This document shows, piece by piece, positions 1 through 5,447 of a stretch of 10,871 bases of DNA. Numbering within the stretch: the stretch's first letter is position 1; each line of letters starts with the position of its first letter. The notes below the pieces were generated by a model. That model was not told the DNA's origin and ran no database searches. It saw only the letters and a program-made list of their open reading frames with translations. The stretch lies in contig CAKOZV010000025.1 in assembly GCA_934131695.1 (NCBI GenBank), positions 1 to 10,871 of the forward strand, read 5' to 3'. Position numbers and translations under genes: made by a program. This DNA is from an uncultured Bacilli bacterium (GTDB lineage Bacteria > Bacillota_I > Bacilli_A > RF39 > UBA660).

Positions 1-19
1 TTTGACCTTTTGAAGCCAT
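1..19 (-). CDS. Transposase OrfA of IS3 family, first six codons (partial)
   Basis: Six codons are visible before the window ends: M-A-S-K-G-Q. The ATG at 19-17 sits 10 bases after a perfect GGAGG (34-30). The position just inside an IS3-type end, together with a basic SKGQ start, suggests the OrfA helix-turn-helix DNA-binding subunit. OrfA normally overlaps OrfB, the DDE integrase-like catalytic subunit, through a -1 frameshift. None of the diagnostic parts are in the window, so the product is inferred from position and the terminal repeat. Confidence 0.55.
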
Positions 20-23
20 AAAA

Positions 24-49
24 AATACACCTCCTTTCGGAAGTGTATT
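24..49 (-). promoter_or_regulatory. RBS-sequestering, terminator-like hairpin in front of the transposase
   Basis: On the minus strand AATACACTTCC (49-39) and GGAGGTGTATT (34-24) pair over 11 positions, ten Watson-Crick and one G-U, closed by a GAAA tetraloop (38-35) of the stable GNRA type. The 3' arm is the transposase Shine-Dalgarno sequence GGAGG (34-30), so folding hides it. Six T residues (25-20) follow directly, so the same structure could also act as an intrinsic terminator. Only transcripts entering from outside contain the full 5' arm. Confidence 0.7.
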
Positions 50-55
50 ATAACA
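47..55 (-). promoter_or_regulatory. Extended -10 promoter of the IS transposase
   Basis: The minus strand reads TGTTATAAT, a perfect TATAAT with the TGn extension that can replace a -35 box. No convincing -35 hexamer is seen 16-18 bp upstream; that stretch is A-rich. Transcription should start at about base 41-37, only about 20 bases before the ATG. The -10 box overlaps the 5' arm of the hairpin at 49-24, so RNA made from this promoter lacks most of that arm. Confidence 0.6.
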
Positions 56-80
56 CTTTTGTTGAACTGCTTTTTTTTGA

Positions 81-105
81 TGTCTACTTTACGGGGTGCA
101 GTTCA
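81..105 (-). repeat. Terminal inverted repeat (left IR) of the IS3-family element
   Basis: On the minus strand this 25-bp block begins TGAACTGCACCCC and ends AAGTAGACA. It marks the outer edge of the element and is the likely transposase binding and strand-transfer site. Its outer eight bases, TGAACTGC (105-98), are repeated as an exact inverted copy at 70-63 inside the element. The matching right IR lies outside the window, so the exact boundary and the target duplication (normally 3-5 bp in this family) cannot be confirmed. Confidence 0.72.
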
Positions 106-122
106 AATTGTAGGCTTTTTAA
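106..122 (-). terminator. Possible 5' half of the prepilin gene's terminator, split by the IS
   Basis: Between the prepilin stop and the IS edge the minus strand reads TTAAAAAGCCTACAATT. An A-rich run followed by GCCTACAA is what the left arm of a Rho-independent terminator looks like, with an expected partner TTGTAGGCTTTTT. That partner is not in the remaining 24 bp because the IS begins there. This is an inference from half a structure. Confidence 0.3.
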
Positions 123-129
123 TTACAAA

Positions 130-687
130 CTATCCTTCAAAAGAACTAACTGTACAAGTAGTAGCAGTTCCTCCTGATGAATCTAATGTTAAAGTTGCAC
201 CAGTTGCTGAAACCTCAGTTATATTACCAGCTGTAGTAGAATCTCTTGAGAACACTATGTTTCTCTTTAATCCAGACTCTTTAGTAAGAACAAATCCATT
301 ATCAAGACTATCATCCATAGCCATGTAATACTCTAAACTAGTTTCTTGAGCTGCTTGAGCCTTATTGTAAACTACTACATAACTTTTTGCATCATTATAT
401 GGTTTTCCATAAGGACTTTGTTTAGTTCCAGTAGTTGTTTCAATATTTTTAATAGCAACAACAGTACAAGAACCAATATCTGGTGTTTCATAGTCACCAT
501 TGGTAACTCCTAAACGAACACTGTCCAAGAATTGTTGAGCAGTTGTAATGTAAGTATCTTTCTTTGCATTATTAATGTATCTTTGCATACTAGTAACTGC
601 TAGAGTCATTAATATTGCTAAGATAACAATAACTGCCAATAATTCGATTAGGGTAAAACCTTTTTGATTCATTTTATTTTTCTTCAT
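130..687 (-). CDS. Type IV prepilin-like protein (pilin 2)
   Basis: This is a 185-residue protein with a canonical class III signal. The short basic leader MKKNKMNQKG is followed by FTLIELLAVIVILAILM, with cleavage expected between G10 and F11 and the conserved Glu five residues after the cut. The hydrophobic helix (about residues 11-32) would anchor the precursor and later pack the filament or pseudopilus core. The remainder is a predicted extracellular head with two cysteines, one near residue 74 and one near the C terminus, that could form a disulfide loop. GGAGG (701-697) lies 9 bases before ATG 687, favouring it over the second Met at codon 6. A -35/-10 pair at 747-718 suggests independent transcription from pilin 1. 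No prepilin peptidase, ATPase or PilC-like gene is visible, so assembly into pili, a competence pseudopilus or a secretion system is undecided. Confidence 0.85.
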   Translation of the reverse strand: MKKNKMNQKGFTLIELLAVIVILAILMTLAVTSMQRYINNAKKDTYITTAQQFLDSVRLGVTNGDYETPDIGSCTVVAIKNIETTTGTKQSPYGKPYNDAKSYVVVYNKAQAAQETSLEYYMAMDDSLDNGFVLTKESGLKRNIVFSRDSTTAGNITEVSATGATLTLDSSGGTATTCTVSSFEG

Positions 688-717
688 ATTCTACATCCTC
701 CATATCTTTCTATATTG

Positions 718-747
718 ATGATAACACATTAATCTATTAGATGTCAA
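718..747 (-). promoter_or_regulatory. Sigma-A-type promoter for pilin 2
   Basis: The minus strand has a perfect -35 TTGACA (747-742), an 18-bp spacer and TATCAT (723-718) preceded by TGT, making an extended -10. The start would be near base 711, leaving a leader of about 25 nt that contains the GGAGG ribosome-binding site. It lies in the 88-bp gap between the two prepilin genes. No terminator-like stem is seen between pilin 1's stop and this promoter. Confidence 0.7.
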
Positions 748-775
748 TTTCTAGTTTATTTTTTTTACCATTTTT

Positions 776-1315
776 TTAGCTTATCACTTTAACAATAGTA
801 TACGTTTTATCATTTATCAATTTATTATTACCTTCAACCGGAGTGGTTGGTAAATTTGTATCTGTAAAGTCTATGACATTATTTACTGCATCCTCTCTTA
901 ATAAAGAATTATAATCCATTGTATCAACACCACGATACCTTATATCAGAACCAGAACCATACTTCTCTACTAGTGTCACAAAGTATAAATACTCATTATC
1001 TTTTCTAATTAGCAAAACATAGGATCTATTTAAATCATATGTTCCTCCTTCTGGACCTTCACTAAAATCTGTTAAATCCATTGAATTAAGAGTAAATGCC
1101 ACCGCCACAGTTTGATCATACGGAACCCCAATAGTAGTATCACTTCTAACTTTATACTCTGCTAAAGAAATCATCTTTTTAGCATCTTCTACATAAGTTC
1201 TTCTCTTACTCTTATCAAGAGTACTCATAATATTTGGTACTGCTACTAACATAATCATAGCTAAAATAGTAATTGTTGCTAAAAGTTCTATTAAAGTAAA
1301 GCCTTTCTTATTCAT
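776..1315 (-). CDS. Type IV prepilin-like protein (pilin 1)
   Basis: This is a 179-residue protein starting MNKKGFTLIELLATITILAM. The class III leader is only five residues, MNKKG, with cleavage before F6 and the conserved Glu at mature position 5, followed by a hydrophobic helix to about residue 27. The head domain has no cysteine, unlike pilin 2, and its sequence differs strongly, so the two are probably distinct major/minor or pseudopilin subunits rather than recent copies. GAGGAGG lies a few bases before ATG 1315. It follows the GHL10 gene after 40 bp and has an extended -10 in that gap. Function beyond prepilin-like is not determined. Confidence 0.83.
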   Translation of the reverse strand: MNKKGFTLIELLATITILAMIMLVAVPNIMSTLDKSKRRTYVEDAKKMISLAEYKVRSDTTIGVPYDQTVAVAFTLNSMDLTDFSEGPEGGTYDLNRSYVLLIRKDNEYLYFVTLVEKYGSGSDIRYRGVDTMDYNSLLREDAVNNVIDFTDTNLPTTPVEGNNKLINDKTYTIVKVIS

Positions 1316-1330
1316 TACTTACCTCCTCTA

Positions 1331-1367
1331 CTATTTAAGTATAACATATTAAAAACTATTTAAGTAT
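1331..1367. repeat. 12-bp direct repeat pair around the pilin 1 promoter
   Basis: CTATTTAAGTAT occurs exactly twice on the plus strand, at 1331-1342 and 1356-1367, with a 25-bp period. The first copy overlaps the extended -10 and the second covers the stop codon of the GHL10 gene. It could be a regulator binding site or a remnant of a small duplication. Confidence 0.5.
1338..1346 (-). promoter_or_regulatory. Extended -10 promoter candidate for pilin 1
   Basis: The minus strand reads TGTTATACT (1346-1338), an extended -10 like those in front of pilin 2, the HD gene and the IS transposase. No good -35 is present 17 bp upstream. The start would be near 1331, placing the GAGGAGG site just inside the transcript. 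It lies within a 12-bp direct repeat pair. Confidence 0.45.
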
Positions 1368-2528
1368 CTTTTTTAAGTTTTCTTTCTCTTTAAAAGCAAA
1401 GGTAGTTAAATTATCATTAAAGATAGAATCATATCTAAATATAGCAAAGCCCAGGTAATTAGATAGAGGTCTACTAGCCAAGACTTCTCTTGCTATTATA
1501 TTGTTGTATTCTATCCATTCATACTGTCCATCTTTAGCATACAAATCTTCTTCTCCCACTTTATAAAAAGCAAGAGCTGGTATTAACTTAACCGTATCTG
1601 TTTTAATATAACTATTCCATTCTTTAACCGTTTCATAAAATGGTTTAACAGAGTTAAAGAAGCCAAAATAAATCTGTGGCATCAAATAATCAACATAACC
1701 ACTTTCACTCGCAAATTTCTTAGTATCTATATAATTACTAGTATAATTATTATCAATATTTCCTTCAGGACTAATTCCAAATAAAATATTTTTATCTTTC
1801 TTCTTTACTACCTCATAAGTCTTTTTAATTAGTTTAGTAGTATTTTCAAGTCTATATTCAGTAGTAGTAAGATTTTCTCTTTTTAATAATTCTTCCTGAT
1901 AGTTTTCCAAATCTATTGTTTTACTAGGATAAAAATAATCATCATAATGAACTCCATCCACATCATAATTATCAAGTATTTCTTCTACTCCACTAATTAT
2001 TAAAGCCCTAATCTCACTATCAGCTGGATTATAAAATATTCCTTTGTCACTTTCTTCTACTTTATTAGTATTTAAATATTTAAAAGCTGGATTCTTATCA
2101 GTTATTTCTTCTTTAGATAAATTACTTCTAATACGATAAGGGTTAATCCAAGCATGAAGCTTTAAATTACTTTCATGACTTTTCTTAATAAAATATTCTA
2201 AGATATCAAAAGGCAATTTATCCCCCTCTTTTGCTACTATCATAGAACTACTGGGATAAATATTAGAGTAATATATAGCATCAGAAAAGCTTCTTACTTG
2301 TAAAATAATATCTGTAAAACCAAACTCACTACATTGACTTATCATATCATCAATCGTATTTTTAAGAGCAGTTTCATCTTTTCCTTTTAAGTATTTAGCT
2401 ATTTCAATATATGATATAAATATAAATCTTTTCTCATCCATCTTACTTACCTCTTTTTCTTCTTTCGGAAAGAATAATAAAAATAGTGTTAAAATGAATA
2501 CAAAAATAAGAATAAAGTATCGCCTCAA
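1356..2528 (-). CDS. GHL10 (DUF187) family glycoside hydrolase-like protein, membrane-anchored
   Basis: This protein of about 390 residues has an uncleaved-looking N-terminal hydrophobic segment after RRY (about residues 4-21), so it is exported and probably tethered outside the cell. The rest matches GHL10, a TIM-barrel family. It shows HAWINPYR at about 125-132, DGVHYDDYFYP at about 191-201 with the acidic cluster expected at the active site, then GISPEGN and DYLMPQIYFGF. Known GHL10 relatives include E. coli DigH (YddW), which cleaves peptidoglycan glycan strands; a wall or glycan role here is inferred. A GTG exists at 2537, but it lies inside the Shine-Dalgarno sequence AAGGTGAT. The TTG at 2528 has correct spacing, six bases after GGTG, and is preferred. 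It is last in a run with the DUF421, kinase and HD genes. A TATAAT (2565-2560) upstream lacks a well-spaced -35. Confidence 0.85.
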   Translation of the reverse strand: MRRYFILIFVFILTLFLLFFPKEEKEVSKMDEKRFIFISYIEIAKYLKGKDETALKNTIDDMISQCSEFGFTDIILQVRSFSDAIYYSNIYPSSSMIVAKEGDKLPFDILEYFIKKSHESNLKLHAWINPYRIRSNLSKEEITDKNPAFKYLNTNKVEESDKGIFYNPADSEIRALIISGVEEILDNYDVDGVHYDDYFYPSKTIDLENYQEELLKRENLTTTEYRLENTTKLIKKTYEVVKKKDKNILFGISPEGNIDNNYTSNYIDTKKFASESGYVDYLMPQIYFGFFNSVKPFYETVKEWNSYIKTDTVKLIPALAFYKVGEEDLYAKDGQYEWIEYNNIIAREVLASRPLSNYLGFAIFRYDSIFNDNLTTFAFKEKENLKKILK

Positions 2529-2578
2529 TCTAATCACCTTATTCTATTCTATATAATATATTATACTTATTTTGTCGT

Positions 2579-3223
2579 TTACGTGATACAATCACTATTT
2601 TTAATTAAAAATAACTGATGATTCTTATAAAAGCCATAAAATACATCTTCTAGATTAACGTTTTTAAAGTTTAACATATCTTCTAACCATTTCTTATCTC
2701 TTTTAATGGCTTTTAAAGTATCTTCTTGAATAACACCATCTAATATCACTGCCAGTGGATAAACACTCTTTCCCTTTTGTTTTTGAAAAACAGATAGTTT
2801 TCCTGATGTTTCTAAAATAGCATAGTCAACATCTTCTAGACTTTTTATCTCTCTTGCTCTTAACTGGGTTAATAAGTCTTCCAAGTTATAACGTTGCTTT
2901 ACTAATTCTTTATAATTAACTTTTCCTTTTTCTACAATAAACGATGGCTCTCCATCTAGTAAGGTTCTAAGTTTAGGATATTTAAGAGAAAGTTTAGCAA
3001 GTATTATTTGTAATAAGACTAATACTAGTATTGGAATTAAACTAAGGAAAATACTCTTATCATATTGTTCAATAGACATAGCAGCTAGCTCTGCAATTAA
3101 AATAGAAACAATTAAATCTACTATACTTAATTCACCCACTTCTCTTTTTCCCATAAAACGATAAACAAGTACAATAATCCAATAAAAAAACAGTGTTTTA
3201 ACAAGAACGATAATAAAATCCAT
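2579..3223 (-). CDS. DUF421 / YetF-family membrane protein
   Basis: The protein has about 214 residues. The first 80 or so hold three hydrophobic segments around the family signature RFMGKREVGELS followed by DLIVSILIAELAA. The soluble C-terminal part carries the YetF pattern of a strand region (PSFIVEKGKV), then LEDLLTQLRAREI and DVDYAILETSGKLSVF. The family is widespread in Bacillota (YetF, YrbG, YdfS in B. subtilis). Its biochemical role is poorly defined, and some members are linked to spores or stress. GTG 3232 and ATG 3229 precede the chosen ATG 3223, but AGGTGATG forms the ribosome-binding site and leaves six bases after GGTG only for ATG 3223. It starts 27 bp after the kinase gene and shares its operon. 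Confidence 0.85.
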   Translation of the reverse strand: MDFIIVLVKTLFFYWIIVLVYRFMGKREVGELSIVDLIVSILIAELAAMSIEQYDKSIFLSLIPILVLVLLQIILAKLSLKYPKLRTLLDGEPSFIVEKGKVNYKELVKQRYNLEDLLTQLRAREIKSLEDVDYAILETSGKLSVFQKQKGKSVYPLAVILDGVIQEDTLKAIKRDKKWLEDMLNFKNVNLEDVFYGFYKNHQLFLIKNSDCIT

Positions 3224-3249
3224 TTTCATCACCTAACACTATTATTTAC

Positions 3250-3915
3250 TTAATCATTTAAATTTATTCTTACTATTTTCATTATTTCTTCATGAATTTC
3301 CTCTACTGATTTCATCTTATTATTAGAAACACAATCGATAGTATCCCAATTATATAACTCTGATAATTCAATATAAGCTTTTAAGACTGAGTCTTGGTCA
3401 AAGATATCTTCTTGAAAGTTAAATGCTACTTGTTTCTCATCTAATTGATTTAGATATTTAGCAGGTACTTTTAGAAGAATAGTACAGTCTGGTTTAGGAA
3501 GTTTTAATAACCAGTATTCTAGTTTATCTATCCACTGATACATATAAAACCTTTCTTCACTATCACTATACCTACTACCTTGATGAGCCATATTAGAACT
3601 AGTATATCTATTCAAAATTACTATATAGTCATCCCTTAAATACTTTTCTATTTTTTCTTTATGGTATTTTCTATCAGCCGCTGTATATAAACAAACAACA
3701 TAAGGATCTAAATTTTCATATCCTTCTTCAAAATAACCATTACCATCTTTCCCTAAAACACAATTTTTAAATATTTTCCCTGTTGGACTTTTATACATTG
3801 GAAAAGAGAATTCTACTACTTTATACCCTTCTTCTTTTAAAGTCTTAGCAAGTAATTTACTTTGGGTTTCTTTTCCTGAATCATTTACTCCTTCAATTAC
3901 TATTATCTTTCCCAT
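3250..3915 (-). CDS. tmk: Thymidylate kinase-like P-loop nucleotide kinase
   Basis: This 221-residue P-loop kinase resembles dTMP kinase, which phosphorylates dTMP to dTDP with ATP. The phosphate-binding loop is EGVNDSGKETQ (residues 8-18). The usual Ser/Thr straight after the Walker lysine is Glu16, with Thr17 next. The catalytic DRY motif reads NRY (102-104), followed by TSSNMAHQG, which resembles the family's DRYxxSxxAYQG. YTAADRKYH (77-85) also fits the family. I recall such GKETQ/NRY variants in Bacillota homologues, so they need not mean inactivity. The genome may encode a second, canonical Tmk, in which case this one could have another substrate. AGAGGAAAG precedes ATG 3915 and overlaps the stop of the HD gene only 11 bp upstream, suggesting translational coupling. 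Confidence 0.75.
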   Translation of the reverse strand: MGKIIVIEGVNDSGKETQSKLLAKTLKEEGYKVVEFSFPMYKSPTGKIFKNCVLGKDGNGYFEEGYENLDPYVVCLYTAADRKYHKEKIEKYLRDDYIVILNRYTSSNMAHQGSRYSDSEERFYMYQWIDKLEYWLLKLPKPDCTILLKVPAKYLNQLDEKQVAFNFQEDIFDQDSVLKAYIELSELYNWDTIDCVSNNKMKSVEEIHEEIMKIVRINLND

Positions 3916-3926
3916 AATCTTTCCTC

Positions 3927-4508
3927 TTATAATATTATATTGTTATTGCTATCAAAAGGAACAAGTAATCCTTTTCTACTAGCTAAATAGTCACACATAT
4001 GGACAAAATTTTGATATTTATTTTTTGGATATGGTAATACTTCATTACCATTATAATCTTTAGTCCAAGGTCCCATATGTGATGAAATTACTTCTTTCAA
4101 AAATAATGCCTCATCCTCACTAATACCTACTTTTTCTCTATTATCATAGACAAAGTTAGCAGCTAACAATGGATGATCAAATCTAGTATATTTTTCTTCT
4201 TGTAATCCTCTTTTTAATCCATCATGCATGATAAGTCCAACTATCATTAAATCCTTTTCTCTTGAAGTATATTTCTCCCCAATTGCTGGATCATTTAGTA
4301 ATTCATGAGCTATATAACAAGCAGCTTTAGTATGTCTTAATAAACCACCATCACCAAGAGCATACTTAGGATGATACTTTCCAGTAGATGATGCTGCTTC
4401 ATGAAAGAAATAATCTGGTAACATTTCAATAAGAATAGCTACACTTTTCTTAATATCATCATTCTTTAAATAATTAATTTCATCTATAAATAGTTCTTTT
4501 TTATTCAT
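3927..4508 (-). CDS. HD-domain phosphohydrolase
   Basis: This 193-residue protein carries a full HD metal-binding set: H59 in LLRHT, H95-D96 in IMHDG, H112 in FDHP, H144 in SSHMGPW and D173 in MCDYLASR. Such proteins bind one or two metal ions and hydrolyse phosphate esters, commonly of nucleotides, cyclic dinucleotides or RNA ends. The substrate here is unknown. The single domain, with no OB fold or fused kinase, distinguishes it from YhaM-type exoribonucleases. A GGTGGAAGT site precedes ATG 4508. It is the first gene of a run with the thymidylate-kinase-like gene 11 bp downstream, so a nucleotide-metabolism role is a reasonable inference. Confidence 0.82.
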   Translation of the reverse strand: MNKKELFIDEINYLKNDDIKKSVAILIEMLPDYFFHEAASSTGKYHPKYALGDGGLLRHTKAACYIAHELLNDPAIGEKYTSREKDLMIVGLIMHDGLKRGLQEEKYTRFDHPLLAANFVYDNREKVGISEDEALFLKEVISSHMGPWTKDYNGNEVLPYPKNKYQNFVHMCDYLASRKGLLVPFDSNNNIIL

Positions 4509-4532
4509 ACTTCCACCACGTTTTCCACTATA

Positions 4533-4561
4533 AGTATAACAAGAAAAACATTTGTTTGCAA
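4533..4561 (-). promoter_or_regulatory. Sigma-A-type promoter for the HD-kinase-DUF421-GHL10 run
   Basis: The minus strand has TTGCAA (4561-4556), a 17-bp spacer and TATACT (4538-4533) with a TGT extension. The start would be near 4526, giving an 18-nt leader with the ribosome-binding site of the HD gene. It sits in the 135-bp gap at 4509-4643. The rest of that gap has no clear terminator or other gene, apart from 25 open codons directly after the stop of the upstream gene. Confidence 0.7.
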
Positions 4562-4643
4562 GAAGTTATTCTATTTGATTATTAATTTCAATATTAACTA
4601 GTTTAAGTCCTAAATTTACAAAATTGGCATCACTTAATTTTTT

Positions 4644-5060
4644 TTAAATTATTTTACTCTCATACTTTATCTTGTTAAGATTATTAATATTAGTATAAAT
4701 AGTAACACTAGCAAGTGGTATACCAAAACATTCTATTTTTTCTATATCGCTATATAATCCATATTGTCTAAGTATTTCTAAATATCTTTTTCTTCCTTCT
4801 TCTATATCTGTAAAAGTAAAATCATTAAGTTTCTTTAATATTGACTCATCATAATAAGAAAGTACTAATTTAGGTTTATAAGAAATAATTTTATAGTTAA
4901 ATGATAGTTTTTCTCCAATATTATTAGTAGTTACACTATTATTAGTAAAAGAAATAATTACTTTTGTCTCTCTATTACCTCTATATCTATTTAAAGCTTT
5001 TGTATTAGTAATTAATAGCAACATAAAAATAACTAACACAAAAAAGAAAATCTTTTTCAA
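4644..5060 (-). CDS. Unrecognised exported small protein (138 aa)
   Basis: I do not recognise a family. The protein begins with MKK and a strongly hydrophobic stretch (residues 4-20), then TKALNRY, consistent with a signal peptide or a single membrane anchor. The rest is about 115 residues with strand-like (KVIISFTNNS, ASVTIYTN) and helical (EEGRKRYLEILRQYGL) segments. This strand-helix-strand layout vaguely recalls subtilisin propeptides (inhibitor I9), but no motif supports that. The start is TTG 5060, seven bases after a perfect GGAGGTG (5074-5068), which settles the start. The TAA stop is followed in the same frame by 25 open codons, so the gene may once have been about 164 residues long. 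It lies 61 bp after the small gene downstream of pheT, with no clear promoter or terminator between them. Confidence 0.7.
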   Translation of the reverse strand: MKKIFFFVLVIFMLLLITNTKALNRYRGNRETKVIISFTNNSVTTNNIGEKLSFNYKIISYKPKLVLSYYDESILKKLNDFTFTDIEEGRKRYLEILRQYGLYSDIEKIECFGIPLASVTIYTNINNLNKIKYESKII

Positions 5061-5121
5061 AATTCGACACCTCCATTAATAAAATGTCTCGATTTTAGAT
5101 TTTCTTTCCTGGTAATATTTG

Positions 5122-5427
5122 CTAAGCTTTTAATTTTTTTAATTTACTTTTAATCATAAAGATAAGTTCCATATAATCATTCATTTTATAAAGGATTAAT
5201 AAACTATCTTGTAGTTTTGTTTTAAGAGAAACATTATCCTCTACTTCTTTAGCAACTCTTAAACAGTTTTCTTTATCTAACTCATTTACCTCTATAAAGT
5301 TAATTATCTCTTTTTCTATCTCTTTTAAAACATATACTTTTAAGTCATACTCATCCATACTATTAACTCCATAGTAAGCACCAACATAAGTTTTAAACTG
5401 ATCAAGTAATGTTTCTTTTTTTTGCAA
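5122..5427 (-). CDS. Hypothetical small helical protein downstream of pheT
   Basis: This protein of about 101 residues has no recognised family, no signal peptide and no membrane segment. It is rich in Lys, Glu and Leu and looks all-helical (for example LKVYVLKEIEKEIINFIE and a basic tail KSKLKKLKA), so a cytosolic coiled or helical-bundle protein is likely. GTG 5436 opens the frame, but it falls inside the Shine-Dalgarno sequence AGAGGTGAT. TTG 5427 has six bases after GGTG and is preferred. It starts about 20 bp after the pheT stop and is probably co-transcribed with pheST. In other Bacilli zapA can sit downstream of pheT, but this sequence shows no ZapA features. Confidence 0.65.
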   Translation of the reverse strand: MQKKETLLDQFKTYVGAYYGVNSMDEYDLKVYVLKEIEKEIINFIEVNELDKENCLRVAKEVEDNVSLKTKLQDSLLILYKMNDYMELIFMIKSKLKKLKA

Positions 5428-5447
5428 ACTAATCACCTCTTATATAA

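Larger units (their letters stand above)
1..105 (-). mobile_element. IS3-family (IS150-like) insertion sequence, left end only
   Basis: Read on the minus strand, the element starts at base 105 with TGAACTGCACCCC, which matches the usual terminal repeat style of IS3/IS150-group elements (TG at the tip, then a CTGCACCCC-like block and a GTAGACA-like block). It is followed inward by a promoter, a hairpin, a perfect Shine-Dalgarno sequence and an ATG that opens MASKGQ, a start resembling IS3 OrfA helix-turn-helix proteins. Only 105 bp lie in the window, so the transposase frames, programmed frameshift and right end cannot be seen. The edge lies 24 bp beyond the stop of the prepilin gene transcribed towards it. 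The family call rests on the end sequence and layout, not on a visible transposase. Confidence 0.77.

Noticed and set aside
59..328. Plus-strand open frame of 89 codons
   Set aside because: It lies opposite the prepilin gene and crosses the IS edge. It has no ribosome-binding site or recognisable domain, while the minus strand encodes a clear prepilin.
4644..5060. Subtilisin propeptide (inhibitor I9) identity
   Set aside because: Only a loose strand-helix-strand order was seen, with no diagnostic motif and no protease following it.
5122..5427. ZapA, because zapA can follow pheT in Bacilli
   Set aside because: The sequence shows no ZapA-like pattern; the suggestion rests on position only.
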